Source of the DNA: Amycolatopsis coloradensis
GTDB taxonomy: Bacteria > Actinomycetota > Actinomycetes > Mycobacteriales > Pseudonocardiaceae
Assembly (NCBI RefSeq): GCF_001953865.1
Contig: NZ_MQUQ01000044.1
Span: 1 to 54,835 of the forward strand
Length of the DNA: 54,835 nucleotides
Direction of reading: 5' to 3'
A program made the position numbers and the translations under genes. The notes under the pieces were generated by a model. It did no database searches and had not been told where the DNA came from. It saw nothing but the letters and a program-made list of their open reading frames with translations. Shown here one piece after another: positions 1 through 8,207 of the stretch. Each line of letters starts with the position of its first letter. Position 1 is the stretch's first letter.

Positions 1-177
1 GCCGACCGGATTACCTACCCAACGTTGCTTGATACGGCACTAGTTCTTTGCTCACACATTGATCTTGGACACCCTCCTCTCACGCCCTCAACCAGGCCAC
101 TTCACCCGATCTTCACGGAATCAATCATCTAGGCGCCTGGCCACCCCATACGGCAGCCTGGGGAAGAGGGCCGCTCC

Positions 178-1113
178 ATGGCTTACACTGGGCGCATGGT
201 CCGCAAGCTGACTCCTTCGCAGTTCCGCGCCGCCGTGCAGAAGGCGGAGCGTGATCAGAAGCGCGCAATCGATAACTACAATCGTGAGGCCCGCAAATAC
301 AACGCCGGCGTAAAGAATGCATTGAACGACTACAACCGTGAGGTGCGCACATACAACTCGAAGGCGCGCGCTCACAACCGACAGGTCGAGAACCAGCGGC
401 AGCGGATCAACCAGGAGGTTGCGCGTCTTAACGCGCGGCCTGCAAGCGCCACCTTCACTACCGTCCGTGCATCGACAGCTACGCTTGTTCAGACGTACAG
501 CACTGTCGAGTCGAACCTTGCCTCTCATTCTGTCTCACCAGCCGCTCAGCGGTTCGTCGACCTTGCCAGCGACGAGACTGCGAACAGCGTGTACCTGGTC
601 AACGCGCTGGACGGTGACGGGGCTCGAGACGAAGACCCGACCGAGGACGAGCTCCGCGCTCCCTCGATGGCGACTGAGCTCGCAGCCTTCGGACAGGATC
701 TCGCCAGCAGGTGGACGGGCGCGCTCTATGCGCTCAGTCCGCACAACCCGGACGCTGCCCGGCACTTCTGTACCAGTGCGCGTGAGGTGATCATCGCGAT
801 TCTCGACGGCTCGGCCTCCGACGTGGATGTCAAGCGAGAGGAGCCCGGCTGCGAGATGACTGACAGGGGCGCACCGACCCGCAGGGCTAAGATCAGCTAC
901 CTTCTCCGCAGGCACGGCGTGACTAACGACGGCATAACGCGCCTTGTAGACGAGGATGTAGCGAACGTGTTGTCGTTGTTCCGGACCTTCAACGACGGCA
1001 CGCACGGCCATGCGGGTCGCTTCACGATTACGGAACTGTCGGCGATCCGCAATCGGGTGGAGTCAGCCATCGGTTTCATGCACCAATTGGTCACGGCGCC
1101 TGTCGCAAGTTAG
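178..1113 (+). CDS. Orphan protein with N-terminal Asn-rich coiled coil; possible pPIWI-associated nuclease-like C-terminal domain
   Basis: 311 aa. The ATG is preceded by a GAAGAGG-type ribosome-binding site about 7 bases upstream; a second ATG six codons in (MVRKLT) is also possible. Residues 15-85 form a highly charged helical region with a repeated YN-R/E pattern (DNYNREARKYN, NDYNREVRTYN), probably a coiled coil. Residues 180-305 form a compact domain containing a REVIIAILD helix, an RRAKI segment and FNDGTHGHAG. From memory this resembles the predicted pPIWI-associating nuclease domain found in many actinobacterial orphan proteins, but I cannot confirm this and see no unambiguous nuclease motif. 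There is no signal peptide or membrane span. It lies beside a decayed integrase, so transfer with a mobile element is plausible. A defence role is inference only. Confidence 0.7.
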   Translation: MAYTGRMVRKLTPSQFRAAVQKAERDQKRAIDNYNREARKYNAGVKNALNDYNREVRTYNSKARAHNRQVENQRQRINQEVARLNARPASATFTTVRASTATLVQTYSTVESNLASHSVSPAAQRFVDLASDETANSVYLVNALDGDGARDEDPTEDELRAPSMATELAAFGQDLASRWTGALYALSPHNPDAARHFCTSAREVIIAILDGSASDVDVKREEPGCEMTDRGAPTRRAKISYLLRRHGVTNDGITRLVDEDVANVLSLFRTFNDGTHGHAGRFTITELSAIRNRVESAIGFMHQLVTAPVAS

Positions 1114-1243
1114 CTCTTTACGTGGAGCGTGGCCGCATCAATCAACCCACGGGTAACCCGTGGGTTAATTAACCCAGAGAAATGGCAATAGATATCAGAA
1201 TATTCTGAATTCATGTCCTTTGCGAAAAGACCCAGGGTGCCGC

Positions 1244-1482
1244 TCAACGGCATGCCCGCACGTTGGTTGCTGTCGCGCGGATGATCGTTGCGACAACGGC
1301 AAGCACCGCGTCGCAATCGTCGCGGGCCTCCTCCATCTCCCCACGCCACCGTGCCTGACTGCTTGGGCCGACGGGTCTTCGTAGTCAAGATCGTGCACGA
1401 TCGCGTTTCGCGCCTCGAAGAACTTGTCGAGCGTTTCGATCTGAGCAACTGGGAGCCGGGCGTTCGAGATCCACGCGTACAT
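1244..1482 (-). pseudogene. HEPN-like protein fragment (frameshifted)
   Basis: Reading leftwards, an open frame gives MYAWISNARLP followed by KFFEARNAIVHDLDYEDP. The RNAIVHD segment fits the Rx4-6H motif of HEPN ribonuclease-type domains. After residue ~45 the sensible reading moves to another frame (RGEMEEARDDCDAVLAVV, then IIRATATNVRACR and a stop at 1244-1246). A frameshift near 1355 has therefore broken the gene. Its 5' part joins the integrase relic upstream, so it may be a chimera formed by deletion. HEPN domains are common in toxins and abortive-infection proteins; here the gene is almost certainly inactive. Confidence 0.4.
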
Positions 1483-2109
1483 CTCCAGGACGTCATCGGC
1501 GGTGAGTGCGCTCGGTGACCGTCCTGTGTGGAGACGATCTTGCTCAGGGCTTTCTGCGCGTGGAGTCGGTGCTTGTCCGCGACGCCCCGTTGGACCGCCA
1601 CATCGTCCAGCGCCGCGAACACTTCAAACTCGGGGGTTCGCCGGGCGTTCTCATACAGCGTGTGTGCGTGGTAAGCGAGCAGAGCATTGTAGCTGGGCAG
1701 CCCGACCCTCTCCAGGAAGAGATGCCCGACCGCGCGGATCATCGGACCACGAACTGCCCTGGTGAAGGCCCGATGGTCCGGAACGGTGGGCAGTCAGCCG
1801 AGGTCGTGGTCGGCTCCGGCGTTGACCCACCGCTCCCGCCAGTTGTCTCCAGGGAAGCTAACCAGCCACGCCAGTAGCCGTCGCAGCTCGTGAAGGGTCG
1901 CCGAGTTCTCTTTCAGTCCCGGCCGCCACACCGGCGACCGCTCGGGAAGCAGAAGCACGTCTTCGGTCCTGAGTTGACTGTTCGAACTCGAGCGAGGTCG
2001 TTCTAGTGCCGCGCCGCACCGTTCGAAGAAATGTCACGAGACTGAGATCGATCTCGGGTGACACCAGGTGAGACAGCCGGCAAACGCACAGGTCAGCGAA
2101 GATCGACAT
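1476..2109 (-). pseudogene. Tyrosine recombinase (integrase) N-terminal relic
   Basis: Following the reading across frames from an ATG at 2109 gives MSIFADLCV..., then after a shift near 2040 FFERCGAALERPRS, EDVLLLPERSPVW, LHELRRLLAWLVSFPGDNW and RERWVNAGADHDLG. An in-frame TGA follows at 1794-1796. The same frame then continues with LGLPS-type sequence (HLFLERVGLPSYNALLAY) to KALSKIV, and one more shift leads to HTGRSPSALTADDVLE. The order, with the W-L-x-x-F-P-G-D-x-W-x-x-R-W motif and the later HTG...LTADD segment, recalls the long N-terminal region of large actinobacterial site-specific integrases. That assignment rests on memory. The catalytic R-H-R-H-Y domain is absent. At least two frameshifts and one stop make it a pseudogene. 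Confidence 0.45.
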
Positions 2110-2743
2110 GTCACGCGCGGCGAGACCCTGCACGGTGTTTGTGGATCCGCTTCGGCGTTGGACGGTGACCGTTCGCCGGGGCGGCGGGCACAGCCCGGGT
2201 GCCGACAGCGGCCTCTCGCGCCGGCTCGCGGGCTCGCACGTGAGGTGCCTGTACCGCAAACACCACCTCGCCGTGAGCGGGCTGACCACCAGCTATGACC
2301 ACTCGGTCGACCTGCACACCACCAGTTGCAACTCGTGCCTGGAGGCCTACCTCGATCGCGCGACCTGGCTCGAGCTGGACCTTCGCTTCACCTCGCCACG
2401 GCCGGACGCACGGGCGGAACTCGTTCTCCGCCCGCGACCACCGAGCCGCCCCGTGGCGATCGGCGGACTCGTCCTCGAACTGCAAGGATAGACGGTCGGT
2501 ACCCTGAGCCTGCAGCTGTGCGGCGTCGACCAGCGAGGCGTCGTCAGCCACATTGAGGTCAATCCGGCCTACCGGCTCCGCCGCTTCGGCACCGTGCTGG
2601 TTCTCGCCGCGCTGAACCACCGCTCCGCTTACCGGTGGTCCACCACTGACATCGGCACATCGGCCGTCGTTCGCGCGTTCTGGTCCGCTCAACAGCTACC
2701 CGGTCACACGCAACCGGCGTTCCCTTCTACTGCTCGCACATGA
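2108..2743 (+). pseudogene. GNAT-family acetyltransferase interrupted by an in-frame amber codon
   Basis: One reading frame runs 212 codons with a single TAG at 2489-2491. The first half contains SCNSCLEAYLDRATWLELDL and ends VAIGGLVLELQG at the stop. The second half, in the same frame, continues TVGTLSLQL, then VVSHIEVNPAYRLRRFGTVL, then AYRWSTTDIG and VVRAFWSA. IEVNPAYR-x-R-x-FGT matches the GNAT acetyl-CoA-binding segment (R/Q-x-x-G-x-G/A), slightly degenerate. The C-terminal YRWSTT...FW pattern also fits this family. The gene was probably intact until the TAG arose, and readthrough is not expected. The true original start is uncertain; the first ~50 residues read poorly and may hide a second frameshift. 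Confidence 0.5.
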
Positions 2744-2836
2744 ACGAGTTACCGGTGTACGACGGAAATGCGGAGCACTGAACCTGGCGTCGGCCATCTC
2801 GGTACCCCTGTCCCGACATACATGGCGAGTCGCGGG

Positions 2837-3067
2837 TCAGCCGCTCGCTTTCCCGGCGTTCTTGCGTATCCCGGCGGCCCCTCCTTGAGCCAGGACGCAG
2901 CCGCCCGCCCCTTGCCGTGTCGGTGCGGGCGATTCGTCGCACTGGTGGCTGTCGAACTCGATGTAGGCGCAGCCGTGCTTGGGGGCATGCCGGATGAGGG
3001 GAAGTAGTTCGTCCGGCCAGTCATGCTCGGCGGCGATCTGTTCTGAGTGATTCCGCGGCACGTACAC
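2837..3067 (-). pseudogene. Small DUF5983-like protein, probably a fragment
   Basis: A 76-codon frame from a GTG begins MYVPRNHSEQIAAEHDW and contains LPLIRHAPKHGCAYIEFDSH. The pattern W-P-x-E-L-x-x-L-I-R-H-A...G-C-x-Y-I-x-F-D is what I recall from DUF5983-type actinobacterial proteins. The same frame reads sensibly upstream of the GTG (NVAEREWLV), so the coding sequence probably extended further 5' and has lost its start. The last ~25 residues (GAGGCVLAQGG...) look random. No neighbour shares an operon with it. It is probably a remnant. Confidence 0.3.
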
Positions 3068-3261
3068 AAGCCATTCGCGCTCGGCAACGTTGGCCGGCCG
3101 CTGCCGCGGGGATCGGGCTCGTCGCTCTCGGGTTCGACCCCCGCTCAGTGACTCACCGGGCCTCGTTAGTCCGACGCGGGCGGGGATATGCGGTCAAACA
3201 CTTCGCCACGCAGCTCACTTTTGTGGATACTCGGCCAGGGGATACACATCCGAGGGGGACC

Positions 3262-4245
3262 ATGTCGAACGCGGAGTTCACGAGAGGGGTCACATCCGGG
3301 ACAGGCCAGTTCTACCACTGGCGCGAACAGATGGCCCCGTACATGCACGTTAACCGTAGCGGTCAAGCTGAGGATTTTCGAATTCGTCAGAGATCTCTGG
3401 ATTTCGGTCTCGTGCACGCTTGGGCCATAACCTCATCCGCAATGACCTACCGTCGGACGCCGGAACTGATCGGGCAGTTCGATCCCGAGGCTTATCATGT
3501 CACGCTGATGCTGCGCGGAGCGCAAGTGATTGACGATGGCACCGGGCAAACAGTCCTGACCCCGCACAGCCTCCATGCGGGTAGCACCTCGCGTCCGTAT
3601 CGCGGCTGTGTCGCAGACGGTCACAGCTTGTCGACGTATTTCGGTGTGCTGGTTCCCAGGCCTCTGCTGCCACTGCCGCAGCGAACGGCCGATCGCGCTA
3701 TCGGGGTTCCGTTCTCCGGACGAGAGGGCGTCGGCGCGCTACTCTCCGGGGTATTGACTCGATTGGCGGTGGATGCCGACAGTTACCCGACGTCGGGCGA
3801 CCCCCACCTCGGAGCTGTTCTGATTGATTTGATGGCCGCGCTGTTCGCCTGCGCGACCGAGGGCGAGCGGTCGCTCGAGCCGGAGACGCATGCTCGAACA
3901 CTGACCCTTCGGATTCAGGCGTTCATCCAGCAGCACCTGGACGACCCGCGGTTGACCCCTGGCGCAGTCGCCGCGGCCCATCACATTTCGCTCAGCTATC
4001 TACACCGCCTGTTCCAGGCGCGCGGCGAAACGGTGGCTTCGTGGATCAGGCACCAACGTTTGGAACGGGCTCGTCGCGACCTCTCCGATCCTGCCCAGCT
4101 CTTCGTGCCAGTGCACCGAATCGCCAGCCGGTGGGGTTTCGGCCACGCGGCTGCTTTCAGCCGGGCCTTCCGCGACGCTTATGGCGTTCCTCCCATGGAT
4201 TTCCGAAAGCGCAGGCTTTCCCGCGGGCAGAACGAGAACCGGTGA
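3262..4245 (+). CDS. AraC-family transcriptional regulator
   Basis: 327 aa. I chose the ATG at 3262 because GAGGGGGA lies directly upstream; the open frame extends further 5' without a better site. Residues ~1-190 form an AraC-binding-like N-terminal domain (beta-rich, with FDPEAYHVTLMLRGAQ). Residues ~225-322 form the double helix-turn-helix: RLTPGAVAAAHHISLSYLHR is the first recognition unit and RIASRWGFGHAAAFSRAFR the second, ending with the typical FSRAFRDAYGVPP-x-xFR. It is intact, of normal length, and cytoplasmic. No obvious target operon adjoins: a small secreted protein gene converges on its 3' end. The ligand is unknown. Confidence 0.9.
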   Translation: MSNAEFTRGVTSGTGQFYHWREQMAPYMHVNRSGQAEDFRIRQRSLDFGLVHAWAITSSAMTYRRTPELIGQFDPEAYHVTLMLRGAQVIDDGTGQTVLTPHSLHAGSTSRPYRGCVADGHSLSTYFGVLVPRPLLPLPQRTADRAIGVPFSGREGVGALLSGVLTRLAVDADSYPTSGDPHLGAVLIDLMAALFACATEGERSLEPETHARTLTLRIQAFIQQHLDDPRLTPGAVAAAHHISLSYLHRLFQARGETVASWIRHQRLERARRDLSDPAQLFVPVHRIASRWGFGHAAAFSRAFRDAYGVPPMDFRKRRLSRGQNENR

Positions 4246-4319
4246 ACCAGGCTCCGGGCGGGCCGAGCAAGCCGCCGGCGACCTTACCGACGGCCTGTGG
4301 TCCAAGCTCGTGGCACCGA

Positions 4320-4700
4320 TCAGGCGACCCAGTAGGCCTCGTCGCAATGTTCGTAGCGCCCGTTCTTCACCAAACAGATATCGAACTTGTACCTCTTTTC
4401 GTCCTCCAGGTCGTACTTCGGGTTCAACGTCGGACGAAGGGTGTCACATTTGCCACTTCCCCGATTGTTCGTGTGGGTGTACGCGCCATGGACGCGCATG
4501 GCAACCCCCCATCCGTCCGGCTGGCGGTCGCACAACTCGGCAATGTCGCCTTTGGCGGTGAAGGTCAAACGTCCCCCAGGCCTGTCATCGTCCGTTTCCA
4601 TCGAACGAGATGCCGCGGATGCAGGGGAGGCGAGTCCGACTGAAAGCACAGCGGCGATCATCAGTACTCCACAGGTGGTGAGCGAACGTCGAGACGGCAT
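4320..4700 (-). CDS. Small secreted protein with four conserved-looking cysteines
   Basis: 126 aa. The ATG at 4700 follows GGAAAGGA with 8-base spacing. The open frame continues upstream, but the signal peptide begins here: MPSRRSLTTCG, a hydrophobic core LMIAAVLSVGLA, and a predicted cleavage after SPASA. The mature part of ~95 residues has four cysteines (LCD, KCD, ICL, HCD), suggesting two disulphides, with a Lys/Glu-rich end segment (YDLEDEKRYKFD). I do not recognise the family; it resembles small extracellular beta-sheet proteins of actinomycetes. It stands alone and converges with the AraC gene. Confidence 0.75.
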   Translation of the reverse strand: MPSRRSLTTCGVLMIAAVLSVGLASPASAASRSMETDDDRPGGRLTFTAKGDIAELCDRQPDGWGVAMRVHGAYTHTNNRGSGKCDTLRPTLNPKYDLEDEKRYKFDICLVKNGRYEHCDEAYWVA

Positions 4701-4939
4701 GAGAGCAGTCCTTTCCGCTGGTTCGGAACCAGTCATATGGGTCGTGTGGGAAGCCCCCCATAGATGATGTGATGTGTCCGGCTGACTGTCGTTGGCGGCG
4801 AGTACACAGTTCCTTGAGTGTCCGTCCACGGCCTACATGCTCCTAGGTGTTCAAGTACGAATTTGGGCTATCGGTGTCTGCCTGTGCAGTTATCCGTCGC
4901 GTGTTCACCCTGTCGCGAATGATTCAGTAACTTGAATAT

Positions 4940-5208
4940 TGTCCCAAGCCCGATGGTTGATTCACGTGACGTTGCCGAATGACGGACGATGACCTGGACG
5001 CCAAGCTCACCTAGCTGCCGGGGAGCTACAGAGCGGAATCCGACATCGAACGCGGACTGGAACGACGGAAGCGGGTGGCCAGATGTTGTCGGCTCAGACC
5101 TGCCCGCTCTGCGATATCGTCGACCCTGACGGCGCCACCGGATGTGGTCAGGCTGCGCCAGCTGCGGTCGAGCGACTTCGGCAGTTCCGGTTCGTCCAGG
5201 AGGGCCAC
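4940..5208 (-). pseudogene. AraC-type helix-turn-helix fragment
   Basis: A short frame contains WRSLTTSGGAVRVDDIAERA followed by GLSRQHLATRFRR, a clear first helix-turn-helix of an AraC-family DNA-binding domain. Homology then moves to another frame (VAPRQLGELGVQVIVRHS), as expected for ...GLxPRQLGEL..., indicating a frameshift near 5055. Neither a ligand-binding domain nor the second helix-turn-helix is complete. It is a decayed remnant. Confidence 0.4.
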
Positions 5209-5300
5209 CGGAATACGGGAGATCTATTGACCGGTCTACGGGACGACACGCCGGGATGGTCGACGTGTGCGGTGGGCCCCTTCGAATCTCCCACACCGAG

Positions 5301-5468
5301 ATGCCCCTCAACGGCTACAAACACCGAGAACTGGCGACAGTTGAATAGGCGATCTCACCAGTCTCAATGCCGGACCCCGACGGGATCGTGGACGCGGACG
5401 ACCTACGCCAGCTTCTCCGCTCCCTGCTGGACGCTCCCGCACCAGAGAGCGGGCACGACCCCACCTGA
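5301..5468 (+). pseudogene. Short gene with internal amber codon (first copy of a decayed duplicate)
   Basis: From the ATG the frame reads MPLNGYKHRELATVE, then TAG at 5346-5348, then AISPVSMPDPDGIVDADDLR and RQLLRSLLDAPAPESGHDPT followed by TGA. The segment RELATVExAxSPV recurs on the opposite strand at 6569-6606, where the stop is replaced by Tyr (RELATVEYAASPVGDP). This shows the two parts were one reading frame. The ancestral product was a small acidic protein of at least 55 residues. Its family is not recognised. Confidence 0.35.
5326..5363 (+). repeat. 38-bp diverged repeat, copy 1 (inverted relative to 6569-6606)
   Basis: It begins GAGAACTGGCGACAGT and ends CTCACCAGTC. It matches the reverse complement of 6569-6606 with about six differences over 38 bases. 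Both copies translate to RELATVE-x-A-x-SPV, so this is shared coding ancestry. Together the copies flank the lipoprotein gene at 5810-6538. Confidence 0.6.
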
Positions 5469-5809
5469 CGAACCACAGATCTTGCCCTCGCGTTCTCAAG
5501 GAGGACAACAAGAACGTCTCGACGCCACGGCCGACGGTCGACCCTGACCGGTGAACCCGTTCGCCGAGCACGACACCGTCGCCTTTCGCGTGACGCACGG
5601 CGTGCGTTCCGCCGCGAACAACGTCGCTGAACGGGCCTTCCGCGTCAGCGCGTCACCCAGGGCGTCGTCGCCGAGGATGGGGACCTGCCGGTGAAGTCCG
5701 CGCCGTTACGGCTGGTCAGCCTCGGCGTGCCGTCCGGCACGACCTGCATCGCACAAAGGTAGCCATCGAGCTCTGTCCATGGCCGAGCCGTTCCCTCACA
5801 CTGAGGGGC
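5469..5809. other. Intergenic stretch without a supportable gene
   Basis: About 340 bases with no coding signal on either strand. A fragment near 5590-5640 translates to GVRSAANNVAERAFR, weakly reminiscent of the C-terminal NNxAER segment of some transposases, but it is too short to annotate. I see no clear promoter or terminator. Confidence 0.4.
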
Positions 5810-6538
5810 ATGTGTGTGGTCCCGCGGTTACTTACAGCCATCCTGGTGGCGATCGGCTTGGCGGTGTCGGCCTGTGGGTCCGCCGACACGCCGGACCCCA
5901 AGCCGAACCTCGTCAAGGAGTACTGGGAGTCGAGCGCGGTCAAGAACGATCGCCTGCCCGGCTACGGCGCCGCCCCCGAGGACCGCCAGGCCAATCTCGC
6001 GGCCTACTACTCGCCCGAGCAGCTGCTGTCTCGGCTGATGAGCGTGTTCACCTGCACTAAGGGGCCCGGCAGCGGGGGGCGTGGCGGTGACCGCTTCGAC
6101 ACCTCCTGCGACCTCAGCGCAGCGGTCCGCCGCGCGATTCAGGAGGCCGGTGGTGACCCTCAACGCGTCTCCGCCCGCGTTGTGCTGGTCAAGCATCCGG
6201 ACGGCGTACTGGAGTTGATGACCCTGGTCATCGCCAACGACAAGGCGATCGATGCCAACGGCGAGACCTACTCCGGCCTTGACCAGTTCCGCGCGGGCAA
6301 CGACCTTCTCGATTCAGACGACGTGATCCTGGTGCCGCGCGAGCTTACCCGGGTGACCGGAGACAACGAACTCGTCACGGTCTACGGCCACACCCCGTGG
6401 GTGGGATGGCCGTGGTTGCTCGGTGGTGGCGTGCTGGTATTGGCCGTCATACTGCTGCTGCTGCTGATCCGCCGGAAAGTGCGCCGTGCACGACAGCGGG
6501 GCGAGCCGGGTGACCACGACCTGGGCACCTCCTCGTGA
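5810..6538 (+). CDS. Membrane-anchored lipoprotein with C-terminal transmembrane helix
   Basis: 242 aa. The N-terminus is a lipoprotein signal (LLTAILVAIGLAVSAC, lipobox VSAC). After processing the protein would be lipid-anchored through this Cys. Residues ~25-200 form an extracytoplasmic domain of unknown family, with two further cysteines (FTCTKG and TSCDLS). A strong transmembrane helix follows (WPWLLGGGVLVLAVILLLLL) and then a basic cytoplasmic tail, so the protein would have both anchors. The ATG at 5810 sits very close to GAGGGG; the GTG two codons on (5816) has better spacing and may be the real start. The gene lies alone in the decayed island, flanked by two degenerate inverted repeats. 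Confidence 0.75.
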   Translation: MCVVPRLLTAILVAIGLAVSACGSADTPDPKPNLVKEYWESSAVKNDRLPGYGAAPEDRQANLAAYYSPEQLLSRLMSVFTCTKGPGSGGRGGDRFDTSCDLSAAVRRAIQEAGGDPQRVSARVVLVKHPDGVLELMTLVIANDKAIDANGETYSGLDQFRAGNDLLDSDDVILVPRELTRVTGDNELVTVYGHTPWVGWPWLLGGGVLVLAVILLLLLIRRKVRRARQRGEPGDHDLGTSS

Positions 6539-6568
6539 GCACCCCTCGGCTAGGTGTTTGGGGTCGCC

Positions 6569-6606
6569 GACTGGTGAGGCCGCATATTCGACTGTCGCGA
6601 GTTCTC
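6569..6606 (-). repeat. 38-bp diverged repeat, copy 2
   Basis: Read on the minus strand, this copy starts GAGAACTCGCGACAGT and encodes RELATVEYAASPV, followed by GDPKHLAEG. It retains the sense codon where copy 1 has TAG. No complete gene surrounds it, so it is the remnant of a second paralogue. Confidence 0.55.
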
Positions 6607-6755
6607 GACGGATGTTGCGGCGAGTAGTCGCCAGGTGCTTGCCTGTTCTCGTCGTACTCCGAGCAGGCAGCGGCCGAAGTACGTCGGAAAGCTGCCATGA
6701 GTCCACATAGTGGCTGATCAGTTGGTGCGGTGCGCCGAGCAGCTAAGAGTTAGGT

Positions 6756-7262
6756 CTACTCAGCCATTGCGACATGCGCGGCGCGATCAAACTGGTCGCG
6801 TGGTCCCTGGAGGACCTCCCACACTGGCTCTCCGTTCGGCGTGCCTTTCCAGAACACCTCATTTAGCACCACGGCATAGTCCCACGCGTGGTTGGTGAGG
6901 TGTTGTGGAGCGAGTACCGCGAGCTGGTGGTAAGTCAGCCATAGCTTGTGCACGAGGGCATGGTCGCGATCGTCTTGCTGACGATGGCTGGCCACTTGGT
7001 CGATGTCCTGTGCCGCATCCAGCAGCGCGTGGACTGCCTGCCGGAGTAGGTCGCGGCGCTGGGCAGCACGCTCCCGTTTTTCCCGCTGCTCGAGCCGATC
7101 AGCATCGCGCCGCTCGCGCTCCTCTCGTCGAACAGCCTCCCGCTCGGCCTCGCGCGAGGTCTCCCGGGCCGTCGCACGCTGGCTCAAGAAAGTCGTGGCC
7201 GAGCCGAATACCGCACCGAATAAGGTCGCAAGAACTGCCAGCCAGTTGTTCACATCGATCAC
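6756..7262 (-). CDS. Membrane-anchored coiled-coil protein of unknown function
   Basis: 168 aa. It has one N-terminal hydrophobic segment (WLAVLATLFGAVFGSATTFL, residues 7-26), then a long, strongly charged helix with Arg/Glu runs (residues 30-75, RREERERRDADRLEQREKRE), which probably forms a coiled coil. A globular helical domain with LLDAAQDIDQVASHR and WDYAVVLNEVFW follows. The topology suggests a membrane anchor with a cytoplasmic coiled coil. Such proteins are common orphans in actinomycete accessory regions and no function is known. It is divergent from the gene at 7353. Confidence 0.75.
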   Translation of the reverse strand: MIDVNNWLAVLATLFGAVFGSATTFLSQRATARETSREAEREAVRREERERRDADRLEQREKRERAAQRRDLLRQAVHALLDAAQDIDQVASHRQQDDRDHALVHKLWLTYHQLAVLAPQHLTNHAWDYAVVLNEVFWKGTPNGEPVWEVLQGPRDQFDRAAHVAMAE

Positions 7263-7352
7263 GTCGTCCCGCTGCTGAACGTGTTACAGGACGGCAGTGA
7301 CACGGCACCATCGCTCGGTCATGCGACGGTGGGCATGCGGTTGGATGCCGGT

Positions 7353-7829
7353 ATGACAGACATCGCTGCGGTTGGGTCTGAGGGAAGGCTTCAGCTGGAG
7401 GTTCTGCGTGATCTTGTGCAGGCCGAACTGGCTGCGGCCGGATTGCCGGTGGTCCCTGGTGGTCATCCGATAGGTACCGCCGGAGCGGTCGTGACGGTGG
7501 ACGTCCCGGATCTGCATGGCGTGCTGGTCGACTGGAGAGAGCACGCTGTCCTGCTCGACGCGGGGCAGCAAGCCTGGGCCGAGGACCCGCATCGAGAGGG
7601 CGAAGAAGCCGCCGCGTTCGCGCGGCTGATGTCCACGATCGGCGAAGCGATGTCCGCGGCGATGCGAACCATCTTGATGGCCGCCGGGATGGAGGTGTCT
7701 GGCACCGGCAACGACTACGCACCTCACGAACTCGTGGTCACCCGCAGGGTGGCGCCCTCGGTGTGGCGCGCACGGCGGGACGCTCAGTTCGTCCGGCGAA
7801 CCGACTCGATGAGCTCGCTTCGGCTCTAA
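7353..7829 (+). CDS. Hypothetical protein
   Basis: 158 aa from the ATG at 7353 (MTDIAAVGSEGRLQ); the open frame runs 24 codons further 5', but that extension reads poorly. The first ~75 residues look like a small alpha/beta unit (LQLEVLRDLVQAELAAAGLP...VVTVDVPDLHGVLVDW). The middle is helical (EEAAAFARLMSTIGEAMSAA) and the tail is basic. There are no cysteines, signal peptide or membrane span, and I do not recognise the family. Base composition fits real coding sequence. The two ends of the gene are not conserved enough to judge partners. Confidence 0.6.
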   Translation: MTDIAAVGSEGRLQLEVLRDLVQAELAAAGLPVVPGGHPIGTAGAVVTVDVPDLHGVLVDWREHAVLLDAGQQAWAEDPHREGEEAAAFARLMSTIGEAMSAAMRTILMAAGMEVSGTGNDYAPHELVVTRRVAPSVWRARRDAQFVRRTDSMSSLRL

Positions 7830-8207
7830 GCAGTCCTGACCAGCTCGAACGCACTACAGCCCGTCGGCGTCCAGTGTGGGCCCGGCTGCCCTAAGGCGTT
7901 GTGCTCGGCCGGCTGTGCAGCCGCAGCTGCGGGAAGGTTGCGGCTTGTGGTCTCGTCCTCCGCAGGAGCGTCGCGTTCGGGCAAACGATGCCGGGCCTGG
8001 CCCATTCAGGGGCAGGCGGTTTCAGGCGCGGAGCTCCTCTGCACGGGCCTCGGTCGGAGCAGCCGAAGCACCCGCGGCCCAGAGCCCTGGGTGGGGTCCG
8101 GTCCTGTGTCCGCCTGCCTCACAGCGCATGAGGGGAGTGGGTCTTCGCACGTGTCCACGCGGCGGTGGTGCCGGGTCGGCCAGCTCCACCAATGGTAGGA
8201 ATGCCTG
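7830..8207. other. Non-coding stretch between island and M20 peptidase
   Basis: This 378-base region is GC-rich, with no frame of convincing codon use. The open frames present on both strands are low-complexity (Ala/Arg/Ser-rich) and lack homologous-looking motifs. A GTAGGA ribosome-binding site for the next gene lies at its right end. I see nothing else. Confidence 0.5.

Noticed and set aside
3100..3165. tRNA-like T-arm (GGGTTCGACCCCCG) near the island
   Set aside because: Only a 4-bp stem and no matching D- or anticodon arm or acceptor; not supported as a tRNA or att site.
2489..5348. Amber readthrough or pyrrolysine insertion at TAG 2489 and TAG 5346
   Set aside because: Both lie among other frameshifted relics, pyrrolysine genes are not expected here, and simple decay explains them.
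5560..5690. Possible transposase end (ANNVAERAFR)
   Set aside because: About 15 residues only, no catalytic residues and no terminal repeats.
7899..8198. 99-codon open frame between 7829 and 8208
   Set aside because: Low-complexity Ser/Arg/Ala sequence, poor codon bias, overlapping open frames in all phases.
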